A stretch of DNA of 52,159 nt from Flavobacterium macrobrachii (GTDB taxonomy: Bacteria; Bacteroidota; Bacteroidia; Flavobacteriales; Flavobacteriaceae): assembly GCF_014486675.1 (NCBI RefSeq), contig NZ_JACTAC010000017.1, positions 1 through 52,159 on the forward strand. Direction: 5' to 3'. The translations under genes and the position numbers were made by a program. Below, piece after piece: positions 35,923 to 44,740 of the stretch. The notes under the pieces are model-generated. The model had not been told where the DNA came from, ran no database searches, and saw only the letters and a list, made by a program, of their open reading frames with translations. The first letter of the stretch is position 1. The number at the start of each line of letters is the position of its first letter.

Positions 35923-37281
35923 ATGCAACTGTATAACACCTTAAGCGCAGAAGAAAGAGCTCAACTTATTGATGAAGCCGGACAACAACGTCTTACATTA
36001 TCTTTCTATGCGTACGCCAAAATTGAAGATCCCAAAAAATTTCGCGACGATTTATTTGTCCAATGGAATAAACTCGATGCTCTTGGTCGAACCTATGTAG
36101 CCAAGGAAGGAATCAATGCTCAAATGAGTATTCCAGCCGAGAATATCGAAGCTTTTAGAGAAACTTTAGAAGCCTATGATTTCATGAAAAACATTCGCTT
36201 GAATGTTGCCGTAGAACATGACGATCATTCGTTTTTGAAATTGACTGTAAAAGTTCGCGACAAAATTGTAGCCGACGGTTTGAATGATGAAACATTTGAT
36301 GTTACCAATATTGGAGTGCATTTGAAAGCAAAGGAATTCAACCAAATATTAGAAGATCCAAACACCATTGTAGTAGATTTTAGAAATCATTACGAAAGTG
36401 AGATTGGTCATTTTAAAGGTGCGATTACGCCAGATGTAGAAACTTTTAGAGAAAGTTTACCAATCATCAACGAGCAATTAAAAGATTTTAAAGAAGATAA
36501 AAACTTAGTGATGTATTGCACTGGAGGAATTCGTTGCGAAAAAGCATCAGCCTATTTTAAACACCAAGGTTTTAAAAATGTGTTTCAGCTTGAAGGCGGA
36601 ATTATCAATTATGCTAAACAAATCAAGGAAGAAAACTTAGAAAGTAAATTTATAGGAAAGAATTTCGTTTTTGATCATCGATTAGGGGAAAGAATTACAG
36701 ACGATATCGTTTCGCAATGCCATCAATGTGGAAAACCTTGCGACAATCACACCAATTGTTTAAACGATGGTTGCCATTTATTGTTTATTCAATGTGATGA
36801 ATGTAAAGCAGCAATGGAAAATTGTTGTTCAACCGAATGTTTAGAAATCACACATTTGCCATTAGCCGAACAAGTAAAACTTCGCAGAGGAAAACAAGTG
36901 GGTAATAAAGTTTTCAGAAAAGGAAAATCAGAAAATTTGAAATTCAAACATTCAGGAGAACTTTCGGATACTGCTTTAGCAAAAGCACAAGAAATAAAAG
37001 ATATTCGTCAAAAAATAAAAGTAAAAAAATCACTACTTGGCAAAGCCGAACATTACTTTGTAAAAGCACAAGTTGCACTTTTTATTCTAGAAAAAAATGA
37101 AGTACAACTTGGCGACAAAATCTTAATTTCTGGACCAACAACTGGAAATCAGGAATTGGTTTTAGAAAAAATGTTCGTCAACGGAAGTGAAAATTCATCT
37201 GCAAAAGTGGGAGACAAAATAACATTCGAAGTGCCGTTTAGAGTAAGATTATCAGATAAATTATTTAAGATTTTAGGATAA
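35923..37281 (+). CDS. trhO: Rhodanese-type tRNA U34 hydroxylase (TrhO) with extra C-terminal barrel domain
   Basis: This 452-residue protein is longer than the usual 300-350 of TrhO/YceA. Domains in order are an N-terminal acylphosphatase-like part (about 20-125), a rhodanese domain (about 135-235) with catalytic C199 in YCTGGIRCEKAS, and a Cys-rich zinc-like region (about 265-310, CHQCGKPCDNHTNC and following). After a linker, the extra C-terminal domain (about 370-452) contains GKAEHYFVKAQVALFILE, LGDKILISGPTTG and VPFRVRLSDKLFKIL. TrhO makes 5-hydroxyuridine at tRNA wobble U34 using oxygen. The added barrel resembles the C-terminal domain of U32 peptidase-type proteins such as TrhP and of EF-Tu domain 2; this link is my inference. 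Confidence 0.85.
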   Translation: MQLYNTLSAEERAQLIDEAGQQRLTLSFYAYAKIEDPKKFRDDLFVQWNKLDALGRTYVAKEGINAQMSIPAENIEAFRETLEAYDFMKNIRLNVAVEHDDHSFLKLTVKVRDKIVADGLNDETFDVTNIGVHLKAKEFNQILEDPNTIVVDFRNHYESEIGHFKGAITPDVETFRESLPIINEQLKDFKEDKNLVMYCTGGIRCEKASAYFKHQGFKNVFQLEGGIINYAKQIKEENLESKFIGKNFVFDHRLGERITDDIVSQCHQCGKPCDNHTNCLNDGCHLLFIQCDECKAAMENCCSTECLEITHLPLAEQVKLRRGKQVGNKVFRKGKSENLKFKHSGELSDTALAKAQEIKDIRQKIKVKKSLLGKAEHYFVKAQVALFILEKNEVQLGDKILISGPTTGNQELVLEKMFVNGSENSSAKVGDKITFEVPFRVRLSDKLFKILG

Positions 37282-37304
37282 ATAGTTTAAAATTAAACCT
37301 TTCA

Positions 37305-37362
37305 AAATCCCAGATTTCAATACAAATACTGTTTTGGAATTTGGGATTTCTGTTTTGTTTTT
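37305..37362 (+). terminator. Intrinsic terminator after trhO
   Basis: AAATCCCAGATTTCAA (37305-37320) and TTGGAATTTGGGATTT (37334-37349) form a 16-bp stem with two G-U pairs and a 13-base loop, followed by T-rich sequence. Confidence 0.8.
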
Positions 37363-37386
37363 TAACAGTTAAAAATACTATCTTTA
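37354..37386 (+). promoter_or_regulatory. Promoter of the ricT-gldH-pbp1A cluster
   Basis: TTTG at 37354-37357, a 21-base spacer and TATCTTTA at 37379-37386 (7 of 8 to TAnnTTTG). The leader then holds a small hairpin TCTCG...CGAGA at 37415-37433. Confidence 0.5.
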
Positions 37387-37454
37387 CACTTTTAACGTTA
37401 TCTATGATAAGTAGTCTCGGTTATACATCGAGATGACCAATATATATTCAAATT

Positions 37455-38636
37455 ATGGCATGTACAAGTTGTTCAACGTCTGATGGCAGTTCGCCTAGAG
37501 GATGCAAAAATAATGGGACTTGCGGCACCGATAGCTGCAACAAATTAACAGTTTTTGATTGGCTTTCTAACATGAGTCCTTCAAATGGAGAAATACCTTT
37601 TGACTGTGTTGAAGTACGTTTTAAAAACGGAAGAAAGGAGTTTTATCGAAACACAGAAAAATTAACATTAAGCATTGGCGATATTGTTGCTACTGAAGCT
37701 TCGCCAGGACACGATATAGGTATTGTTACTCTTACAGGTGAATTGGTGAAAATCCAAATGAAGAAAAAAGGTGTAAATCCTACTTCTGCCGAAATTCAAA
37801 AAATCTACCGAAAAGCATCCCAAAAAGACATCGATATTTGGAGTGAAGCACGAGACAAAGAAGAACCAATGAAGGTAAAAGCTCGTGAAATTGCTATTGC
37901 TTTAAAACTTCAAATGAAAATCTCCGACATCGAATTTCAAGGTGATGGTTCAAAAGCGATTTTTTACTACACCGCCGAAGATAGGGTAGATTTTAGACAA
38001 TTAATCAAAGAGTTTGCTCAAGTTTTCAAAATCAGAATCGAGATGAAACAAGTTGGTTTTCGTCAAGAAGCTGCACGACTTGGTGGAATTGGTTCTTGTG
38101 GACGCGAATTATGCTGTTCTACTTGGCTAACCGATTTTAGAAGCGTGAATACATCAGCAGCGCGTTACCAACAACTTTCGCTAAATCCACAAAAACTGGC
38201 TGGTCAATGCGGAAAATTGAAATGCTGTCTAAACTATGAATTAGACACTTACATGGATGCGCTAAAAGATTTTCCCGATTTTGAAACCAAACTTTATACC
38301 GAAAAAGGCGATGCTATTTGCCAAAAACAAGATATTTTCAAAGGGTTAATGTGGTTTGCATATACCGATAATTTTGCCAATTGGCATGTGTTAAAAATTG
38401 ATCAGGTAAAAGAAATCATTGCTCAAAACAAACAAAAAATTAGAGTTTCTGCACTCGAAGATTTTGCCGAAGAAATTGTAATTGAACCAGAAACTACGTT
38501 TAGTAACGCCATGGGACAAGAGAGTCTTACTCGTTTTGACCAACCCAAAAAGAAAAAAAACAACAACAAAAAAAGAAGACCAAACAATCAAAATAAAAAG
38601 CCATCAACCAATAACCGAAATGAACAAAAAAAATAG
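37455..38636 (+). CDS. ricT: PSP1 domain protein, RicT/YaaT homologue
   Basis: This 393-residue protein has a Cys-rich N-terminus (ACTSCS, RGCKNNGTCGTDSC; about 2-30), then a PSP1 domain (about 50-320) with the conserved Cys motifs GSCGRELCCSTWL (about 217-229) and GQCGKLKCCLNYE (about 251-263). The last 50 residues are a low-complexity Lys/Asn-rich tail. In Bacillus, RicT with RicA and RicF forms an iron-sulfur complex that supports mRNA processing. In Flavobacterium it is regularly found upstream of gldH. The coding end overlaps gldH by 17 bases. Confidence 0.9.
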   Translation: MACTSCSTSDGSSPRGCKNNGTCGTDSCNKLTVFDWLSNMSPSNGEIPFDCVEVRFKNGRKEFYRNTEKLTLSIGDIVATEASPGHDIGIVTLTGELVKIQMKKKGVNPTSAEIQKIYRKASQKDIDIWSEARDKEEPMKVKAREIAIALKLQMKISDIEFQGDGSKAIFYYTAEDRVDFRQLIKEFAQVFKIRIEMKQVGFRQEAARLGGIGSCGRELCCSTWLTDFRSVNTSAARYQQLSLNPQKLAGQCGKLKCCLNYELDTYMDALKDFPDFETKLYTEKGDAICQKQDIFKGLMWFAYTDNFANWHVLKIDQVKEIIAQNKQKIRVSALEDFAEEIVIEPETTFSNAMGQESLTRFDQPKKKKNNNKKRRPNNQNKKPSTNNRNEQKK

Positions 38637-39105
38637 TTTAATTCTTGTTTTATTATGCTGTTTTTTATTCTCTTGTGACAAAAAGAGAGTTTTTGACGAA
38701 TACAAATCCGTTGGAAAATCATGGGATAAAGACAGTATTGTTTCTTTTGAATTGCCTCAACTCGATAGTAATAAAAACTATGATATGTTTGTAAACGTTA
38801 GAAACAATGATGATTACCAATTCAGCAATTTATTTCTAATCGTTTCATTAGAACAACCCAATAGAAAAGTTAAAGTAGATACGCTCGAATACATCATGAC
38901 AAATCCTGACGGCACACTTCTTGGTGAAGGTTTTACCGATGTTAAAGAAAGTAAATTATTCTATAAAGCAAACGAAAAATTTGACCAAAAAGGCGTTTAC
39001 AAGGTAACCATCAAACACGCCGTGAGACAAACCGGAAAAATTGAAGGCGTAAAAAATCTCGAAGGTATTACCGATGTCGGTTTTAGAATAGAATCAAAAG
39101 AATAA
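38620..39105 (+). CDS. gldH: Gliding motility lipoprotein GldH
   Basis: This 161-residue lipoprotein has the signal MNKKNSLILVLLCCFLFS, then lipidated Cys (SCDKK, C19). The start at 38620 is the one that gives a lipoprotein signal; a longer in-frame start at 38482 would put 46 residues in front, inside ricT. The mature part (DSIVSFELPQLDSNKNYDMFVNVRNN, about 40-65, read in pieces) and the following beta-rich fold match GldH, which is required for gliding and for chitin use in F. johnsoniae and linked to the type IX secretion and gliding machinery. The order ricT-gldH-pbp1A is a Flavobacterium hallmark. Confidence 0.92.
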   Translation: MNKKNSLILVLLCCFLFSCDKKRVFDEYKSVGKSWDKDSIVSFELPQLDSNKNYDMFVNVRNNDDYQFSNLFLIVSLEQPNRKVKVDTLEYIMTNPDGTLLGEGFTDVKESKLFYKANEKFDQKGVYKVTIKHAVRQTGKIEGVKNLEGITDVGFRIESKE

Positions 39106-39109
39106 ATGT

Positions 39110-41416
39110 ATGGCTCAAAAAAATAATACAACCGTAAAAGACATAAACTACTACAAAAAGAAATTTTGGAAACTATTTTTCTATAGTTCTGGAGCAGTAA
39201 TTCTATTCTTTTTGTTGGCTTCTTGGGGATTTTTTGGCGCAATGCCATCCTTTGAAGATTTAGAAAATCCTGAATCGAATTTAGCCACAGAAATTATCTC
39301 TTCTGATGGTGTAACTATTGGTAAATTCTACAACGAAAACCGAACGCCAATCAAGTTTGAAGATTTGCCACCACATTTAGTAAACGCATTAGTCGCAACC
39401 GAAGACGAACGTTTCTACGAACATTCAGGAATTGATGCAAAAAGAACTTTTGGTGCAGCAGTTCAATTGGGTTCAAATGGTGGAGCAAGTACAATTTCGC
39501 AACAGTTAGCCAAGCAATTATTTCACGGCGAAGGTTCAAGTTTCAAAGTTTTTCGTATAATTCAAAAAGTAAAAGAATGGATTATCGCCATCAAACTTGA
39601 AAGACAATATACTAAAAATGAAATCATTGCCATGTATTTCAATGTCTATGATTTCAACAATTATGCTATTGGAATTCGTTCAGCATCCAAAACTTATTTT
39701 TCAAAAGAACCCAAAGATTTAACCATAGACGAAGCGGCAATTTTAGTCGGAATGTTCAAAAATTCCTCGCTTTACAATCCGGTTCGAAATCCTGTTGGTG
39801 TAAAAAACAGACGAAATGTGGTGCTTTCGCAAATGCTGAAATCAAAAATTATTACGCAATCACAAAAAGAACAACTGAGCAATTTACCAATCAAATTGGA
39901 TTTCAAACTCCAAACTCACAAAGAAGGAATCGCAACCTATTTCCGCGAATACCTTCGTGAATACATGAAAAAATGGGTAAAAGAAAACAAAAAACCAAAC
40001 GGCGAAGATTATGACATCTATACCGATGGATTAAAAATCTACACAACCATCGATTCCAAAATGCAAGAACACGCCGAAGAAGCGGTTCAAGAGCACATGA
40101 AAAATCTACAACAAGAATTTTTTCATCAGCAAAAAGACAATAAAAACGCACCATTCATCAACATTACTGATGCCGAAACCAATCGCATCATAACCAATGC
40201 TATGAAAAACTCAGAACGTTGGCGCGTGATGAAAGATTTAGACAAAACCGAAGACGAAATCATCGCTTCATTTGATGTAAAAACCAAAATGAAAATCTTT
40301 TCATGGAAAGGTGAAATCGATACCGTTATGACTCCAAAGGATTCCATTCGTTATTACAAACATTTCCTTCAAGCAGGTTTAATGTCATTGGAACCACAAA
40401 CTGGTCATATCAAAGCTTGGGTTGGCGGAATCAATTACAAATATTTTCAATACGATCACGTTGGTCAAGGCGCGAGACAAGTAGGTTCAACATTCAAACC
40501 CTTTGTTTACGCTACAGCAATCGAACAATTAGGAATGTCGCCATGTGATTCAATCATCGACAGTCCGTTTATGATTCACAAAGGAAGACATCACGTAACC
40601 GAAGATTGGGAACCAAAAAATTCCGACCGACAATACCGTGGAATGGTAACACTAAAACGCGCTCTGGCACTTTCTATCAATACCGTTTCCGCCAAATTAA
40701 TCGACAAAACTGGTCCAGAAGCCGTTGTAGCTTTAACCAAAAAACTAGGAGTTAACTCCGAAATTCCAAACCAACCTTCCATTGCGCTTGGAGCAGTTGA
40801 AATTACCGTTCAAGATATGGTTGCTGCATACAGCACATTTGCCAATCAAGGCGTTTACATGAAACCTCAATTTATTTCAAGAATTGAAGATAAAAATGGC
40901 GTTGTTCTTTATGAAACAATCCCAGATTCTCGAGATGTATTAAACAAAGACATAGCTTTTGCTGTAATAAAACTTCTAGAAGGTGTAACCGAAAGCGGTT
41001 CAGGAGTTCGACTTCGAACAGAAGGTGGCGGAAGTGGCGACAATCGTTGGACAGGTTACCCTTATGGATTTACCAATCCAATTGCAGGAAAAACAGGAAC
41101 TTCCCAAAACCAATCCGATGGTTGGTTCATCGGAATGGTACCAAATCTCGTAACCGGAGTTTGGGTTGGCTGCGAAGATCGTTCTGCTCGTTTCAAAAGC
41201 ATAACCTATGGTCAAGGCGCAACAGCAGCTTTACCAGTTTGGGGATATTTCATGAAAAAATGCTACGAAGACAAAGATTTACAAGTATCCAAAGATCCAT
41301 TTGAACGACCAGATAATTTATCCATAAAAGTAGATTGTTGGACGCCTCGAAAAGTAGTAACCGATTCCACAGCAGTTGATACCGAAGAACAAGATATCGA
41401 CGAATTCGGATTATAA
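39110..41416 (+). CDS. mrcA: Class A penicillin-binding protein 1A (transglycosylase/transpeptidase)
   Basis: This 768-residue bifunctional peptidoglycan synthase is anchored by an N-terminal helix (about 20-42). The GT51 domain (about 65-250) has the catalytic Glu E98 in ATEDERFYEHSG and GASTISQQLAKQLF. The transpeptidase domain (about 400-720) has S460 in STFKPF, SxN-type LSINTVS (about 521-527) and KTGTS starting at K661. Length and motifs match Bacteroidota PBP1A. It starts four bases after gldH, so the two are cotranscribed. Confidence 0.96.
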   Translation: MAQKNNTTVKDINYYKKKFWKLFFYSSGAVILFFLLASWGFFGAMPSFEDLENPESNLATEIISSDGVTIGKFYNENRTPIKFEDLPPHLVNALVATEDERFYEHSGIDAKRTFGAAVQLGSNGGASTISQQLAKQLFHGEGSSFKVFRIIQKVKEWIIAIKLERQYTKNEIIAMYFNVYDFNNYAIGIRSASKTYFSKEPKDLTIDEAAILVGMFKNSSLYNPVRNPVGVKNRRNVVLSQMLKSKIITQSQKEQLSNLPIKLDFKLQTHKEGIATYFREYLREYMKKWVKENKKPNGEDYDIYTDGLKIYTTIDSKMQEHAEEAVQEHMKNLQQEFFHQQKDNKNAPFINITDAETNRIITNAMKNSERWRVMKDLDKTEDEIIASFDVKTKMKIFSWKGEIDTVMTPKDSIRYYKHFLQAGLMSLEPQTGHIKAWVGGINYKYFQYDHVGQGARQVGSTFKPFVYATAIEQLGMSPCDSIIDSPFMIHKGRHHVTEDWEPKNSDRQYRGMVTLKRALALSINTVSAKLIDKTGPEAVVALTKKLGVNSEIPNQPSIALGAVEITVQDMVAAYSTFANQGVYMKPQFISRIEDKNGVVLYETIPDSRDVLNKDIAFAVIKLLEGVTESGSGVRLRTEGGGSGDNRWTGYPYGFTNPIAGKTGTSQNQSDGWFIGMVPNLVTGVWVGCEDRSARFKSITYGQGATAALPVWGYFMKKCYEDKDLQVSKDPFERPDNLSIKVDCWTPRKVVTDSTAVDTEEQDIDEFGL

Positions 41417-41420
41417 TTTT

Positions 41421-41534
41421 TAGAAGCTGATTCCTGCTGTACGCTATATCTTTTTTGTTTTGTCACCCTGAGCGCAGTCAAAGGGCAATTTCTAACAAAA
41501 CAAAAAAAGGATGCCGCTTCCATCAGGGCTAAAA
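41421..41534 (-). repeat. Structured intergenic element, copy A (Flavo-1-like)
   Basis: Read on the minus strand it starts TTTTAGCCCTGATGGAAGCG and ends near CAGCAGGAATCAGCTTC. A 13-bp perfect inverted repeat (TTTTTTGTTTTGT and its complement, 41451-41463 and 41495-41507) encloses CCCTGAGCGCAGTC. Copy B is at 49681-49780 on the other strand. It may belong to the Flavo-1 structured RNA family, which I cannot test here. Confidence 0.55.
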
Positions 41535-41554
41535 CTGAAACAAACTAACACAAT

Positions 41555-42253
41555 ATGATTAACAAAAAAGTAAACTCTGTTCAAGAAGCACTACAAGGCA
41601 TCGAAGACAACATGACCATCATGCTTGGCGGTTTCGGACTTTGTGGCATTCCCGAAAACAGCATCGCCGAACTAGTAAAAAAAGGCGTTACTAATCTAAC
41701 CTGTATCTCAAACAATGCTGGAGTTGATGACTTCGGATTGGGATTATTGCTTCAAAAAAGACAAATCAAAAAAATGATATCCTCCTACGTAGGAGAAAAT
41801 GCCGAATTCGAACGCCAAATGCTTTCTGGAGAACTAGACGTTGAACTTACACCACAAGGAACATTGGCCGAAAAATGCCGCGCTGCACAAGCCGGAATTC
41901 CAGCATTCTTCACACCAGCAGGATTTGGAACCGAAGTTGCCGAAGGAAAAGAAACTCGTGAGTTCAACGGAAAAATGCACGTAATGGAATTAGCCTATAA
42001 AGCTGATTTCTCAATCGTAAAAGCATGGAAAGGCGACGAAGCTGGAAACCTAATTTTCAAAGGAACAGCTCGAAATTTCAACGCAGTTATGGCTGGCGCA
42101 GGAAAAATAACCATCGCCGAAGTAGAAGAATTACTTCCAGCTGGAAGCTTAAATCCAAACGAAGTTCACATTCCTGGAATTATGGTTCAACGTATTTTCA
42201 AAGGAGAAAAATTTGAAAAACGAATTGAGCAAAGAACGGTTAGAAAAAAGTAA
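41555..42253 (+). CDS. scoA: 3-oxoacid CoA-transferase subunit A
   Basis: This 232-residue subunit of a class I CoA-transferase probably moves CoA from succinyl-CoA to acetoacetate. It shows [15 protein letters not shown] (about 22-36, with the GGFGxxGxP CoA loop) and [14 protein letters not shown], then [16 protein letters not shown]. Length and motifs agree with the ScoA/AtoD group. The partner subunit gene follows after 78 bases that contain an inverted AACCATTAAG-type repeat. Confidence 0.93.
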   Translation: MINKKVNSVQEALQGIEDNMTIMLGGFGLCGIPENSIAELVKKGVTNLTCISNNAGVDDFGLGLLLQKRQIKKMISSYVGENAEFERQMLSGELDVELTPQGTLAEKCRAAQAGIPAFFTPAGFGTEVAEGKETREFNGKMHVMELAYKADFSIVKAWKGDEAGNLIFKGTARNFNAVMAGAGKITIAEVEELLPAGSLNPNEVHIPGIMVQRIFKGEKFEKRIEQRTVRKK

Positions 42254-42289
42254 TCAGTATTCAGTTTTAAGTGTTCAGTTAAAATAAAA

Positions 42290-42317
42290 CTTAGTGAACC
42301 TTAATAACTTAATGATT
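42290..42317. repeat. AACCATTAAG-type repeat, inverted copy
   Basis: On the minus strand it reads AATCATTAAGTTATTAAG and continues GTTCACTAAG, matching the copies at 26079 and 50794. It lies between the two CoA-transferase subunit genes. Confidence 0.55.
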
Positions 42318-42331
42318 AAAAACAGTCAATT

Positions 42332-42988
42332 ATGTTATCAAAAGAAGATATAGCAAAACGAATAGCCAAAGAAGTAAAAGATGGTTATTATGTAAATTTA
42401 GGAATTGGCATTCCGACTTTGGTTGCCAATTATGTTCGCAATGACATTTCTGTAGAATTTCAAAGTGAAAATGGCGTTCTTGGAATGGGACCATTTCCAT
42501 TTGAAGGCGAAGAAGATGCGGACATTATCAACGCAGGAAAACAAACCATTACAACATTACCTGGCGCAAGTTTCTTCGATTCGGCTTTTAGTTTCGGAAT
42601 GATTCGTGCTCAAAAAGTAGATTTAACCATTCTTGGCGCAATGGAAGTTGCCGAAAATGGTGATATTGCCAACTGGAAAATCCCAGGAAAAATGGTTAAA
42701 GGAATGGGCGGAGCAATGGATTTAGTAGCTTCTGCCGAAAATATTATCGTTGCCATGATGCATGTCAATAAAGCTGGGGAAAGTAAAATTCTAAAAAAAT
42801 GCACGCTTCCATTAACTGGTGTTGGTTGTGTTAAAAAAGTAGTAACAGAATTAGCCGTTATGGAAATTACTCCAAAAGGTTTCAAATTATTAGAACGCGC
42901 ACCAGGAATTTCAGTAGAAGAAATTATAAAATCAACTGAAGCTGACTTAATCATCGAAGGAGAAATTCCTGAAATGAAGATTGATTAA
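42332..42988 (+). CDS. scoB: 3-oxoacid CoA-transferase subunit B
   Basis: This 218-residue subunit carries the catalytic glutamate in SENGVLGMGPFP (about 49-60, E50), the residue that forms the acyl-CoA thioester intermediate. Also seen are NLGIGIPTLVANY near the start and GGAMDLVASAENII (about 129-142). Together with subunit A it degrades or uses ketone-type acids such as acetoacetate. A palindromic repeat lies just downstream. Confidence 0.93.
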   Translation: MLSKEDIAKRIAKEVKDGYYVNLGIGIPTLVANYVRNDISVEFQSENGVLGMGPFPFEGEEDADIINAGKQTITTLPGASFFDSAFSFGMIRAQKVDLTILGAMEVAENGDIANWKIPGKMVKGMGGAMDLVASAENIIVAMMHVNKAGESKILKKCTLPLTGVGCVKKVVTELAVMEITPKGFKLLERAPGISVEEIIKSTEADLIIEGEIPEMKID

Positions 42989-43007
42989 TAAAACCAGATT
43001 ACAACAC

Positions 43008-43022
43008 AAACCTGACAGGTTT
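43008..43022. repeat. Palindromic repeat, single AAACCTGACAGGTTT unit
   Basis: A 15-base palindrome of the family described at 6284, here as a single unit between the CoA-transferase and methyltransferase genes. Confidence 0.7.
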
Positions 43023-43038
43023 TTCAATTTAATAAAAA

Positions 43039-44205
43039 ATGAGTTTCCCAAAAGTTATATTAAAATCAGGAAAAGAAAAATCTATTCAACGTCGACATCC
43101 TTGGGTTTTCAGCGGAGCAGTTTTTGGCGTAAGCCGAGAAATCAATGATGGTGAAATGGTTGATGTTGTTGACTCAAAAAACAATCATTTAGGAACAGGA
43201 TATTTCAGCGACAAAGGAAGTATTGTGGTTCGAATTTTAACTTTTGGACAAGAAATTTTTGATTCTACTTTTTGGCAAAAAAAATTACAATCGGCTTGGG
43301 AATTACGAACGCAACTATTGGATTTTGAACAAACCAATGCGTTTCGTGTAATTCACGGCGAAGGCGATGGAATTTCGGGTTTAATCATAGATTATTATGA
43401 TAAAAATTGGGTAATTCAGGCCCATTCAACTGGTGTTTTTCTTCAAATAGACAAAATTTCCGAAGCCATACAAACTAATTTTCCTGAATATTGTAAAACC
43501 ATTTATTGCAAAAGCTCAGGAACATTGCCAAATACAGGAACTGATTATTTTCTTTTTGGAACCAATGAAGAAACAGTTGCCAAAGAAAACGGTATTTTAT
43601 TTTCAGTAAATTGGGTTGAAGGTCAAAAAACAGGTTTCTTTCTTGACCAAAGAGACAACCGAAAACTCTTAGGCGAATTTTCCAAAGGGAAAAAAGTACT
43701 CAACACATTTTGTTATACTGGAGGTTTTTCTATTTATGCCATGCAAGCACAAGCCGAATTAGTTACTTCTGTTGATATTTCACAAAAAGCTGTGGATTTA
43801 GCAGCCAAAAATATGGAATTGAACTTTCCAAATGCCAATCATAAAGCCATTGCGGATGATGTGTTTAATTTCATGAAAGAAAATCATCAAATTTATGATG
43901 TAATTGTACTTGATCCACCGGCTTTTGCCAAAAGTATTAAAAGTAAACACACCGCAACCCAAGCGTATAAACGATTGAATATTGCTGGTTTAAAAGCTTT
44001 GGCACCAAAAGGAATTTTGTTTACCTTTTCGTGTTCGCAAGTAATTGATGATGTTTTGTTTTACAACACTGTTGCCGCAGCAGCTATCGAAACAGGTAGA
44101 AATATTAGAGTTTTACATAAATTAGAACAAGGTTCAGATCATCCAACCAATATTTACCATCCCGAAGGTCATTACTTAAAAGGATTGGTTTTATATGTGG
44201 AATAA
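43039..44205 (+). CDS. Class I SAM-dependent 23S rRNA methyltransferase (RlmI-like)
   Basis: This 388-residue protein has an N-terminal PUA-type RNA-binding domain (about 1-80; RRHPWVFSGAVFGV), a linker domain with RVIHGEGDGISGLIID, and a Rossmann methyltransferase domain (about 205-388). The latter contains GQKTGFFLDQRDNR, VLNTFCYTGGFSIYAM, and the motif IV DPPAFAKS (about 295-302). This is the YccW/RlmI pattern that methylates C5 of a cytosine in 23S rRNA. The exact target is inferred. Confidence 0.9.
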   Translation: MSFPKVILKSGKEKSIQRRHPWVFSGAVFGVSREINDGEMVDVVDSKNNHLGTGYFSDKGSIVVRILTFGQEIFDSTFWQKKLQSAWELRTQLLDFEQTNAFRVIHGEGDGISGLIIDYYDKNWVIQAHSTGVFLQIDKISEAIQTNFPEYCKTIYCKSSGTLPNTGTDYFLFGTNEETVAKENGILFSVNWVEGQKTGFFLDQRDNRKLLGEFSKGKKVLNTFCYTGGFSIYAMQAQAELVTSVDISQKAVDLAAKNMELNFPNANHKAIADDVFNFMKENHQIYDVIVLDPPAFAKSIKSKHTATQAYKRLNIAGLKALAPKGILFTFSCSQVIDDVLFYNTVAAAAIETGRNIRVLHKLEQGSDHPTNIYHPEGHYLKGLVLYVE

Positions 44206-44210
44206 AAGCT

Positions 44211-44250
44211 AAAAAAGCATGTCATTTTTAAACTTTGACATGCTTTTTTT
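44211..44250. terminator. Bidirectional terminator between convergent genes
   Basis: AAAAAAGCATGTCA and TGACATGCTTTTTT form a perfect 14-bp stem with an 11-base loop, flanked by A and T runs, so it works for both converging genes. It touches the stop of the minus-strand gene. Confidence 0.92.
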
Positions 44251-44644
44251 AACTTTTACGCTCCAAATACTCCAAAATTACTGGCGAAGCATGAGTGAAA
44301 CTCGGAAACTGTTCAATTACTGAAACCGCTCGTTTTTTATTTAATTTATAAGTCAAATCAAACTCGGTTGAAAAAAGAATAGCCGATAAAAAAGGATTGT
44401 TTATAAATTCCAATAATCGAGAAAAAGCACTGTCAATAGTGTGAATTTCAAATAACTCTTCTCGCTGAAATTTGAATTTCAATTCCAATTTTAAAGTGTT
44501 TTCATCTAAAATCGGACGAACATAAATATTCATCAAATCGGTATTTCCAATGGTTTTTGCTAATGTCAATTTCGCAAAAGTTCCATCTTCTAAACTCAGT
44601 TTGACTTTAGAATAAAACTCTGAAAATGTTTCTTTAAAAGGCAT
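44249..44644 (-). CDS. Hypothetical protein, possible stand-alone N-terminal module
   Basis: This 131-residue soluble protein begins MPFKETFSEFYSKVKLSLED, with no signal peptide and a mixed alpha/beta pattern. LTLAKTIGNTDLMNIYVRP and FNSTEFDL-like sequence (FSTEFDLTYKLNKKRAVSV, about 91-109) resemble the front part of longer Bacteroidota proteins that carry a methyltransferase or similar domain behind it. I cannot confirm that relation. It may be a complete small protein or a shortened descendant. Its promoter side carries a double palindromic repeat. Confidence 0.55.
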   Translation of the reverse strand: MPFKETFSEFYSKVKLSLEDGTFAKLTLAKTIGNTDLMNIYVRPILDENTLKLELKFKFQREELFEIHTIDSAFSRLLEFINNPFLSAILFSTEFDLTYKLNKKRAVSVIEQFPSFTHASPVILEYLERKS

Positions 44645-44659
44645 TTTTTTGTTATTAAT

Positions 44660-44729
44660 CCTGCAAGGTTTTCAAAACCTTGTAGGTTTTTTTTGATATA
44701 CCTACAAGGTCAAAAAAAGACCTTGCAGG
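44660..44729. repeat. Composite palindromic repeat (two hairpins)
   Basis: CCTGCAAGG...CCTTGTAGG (44660-44686, nine-base arms with an AT-rich centre) is followed after 14 bases by CCTACAAGG...CCTTGCAGG (44701-44729). The outer arms are also mutually complementary, so the whole block can fold as one long hairpin. A decayed version of the same two-part block lies at 46375-46460. Confidence 0.85.
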
Positions 44730-44740
44730 AAAACTAAATT

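Noticed and set aside
37415..37433. Riboswitch before ricT
   Set aside because: Only one five-base-pair hairpin (TCTCG/CGAGA) is visible; no known aptamer pattern could be recognised.
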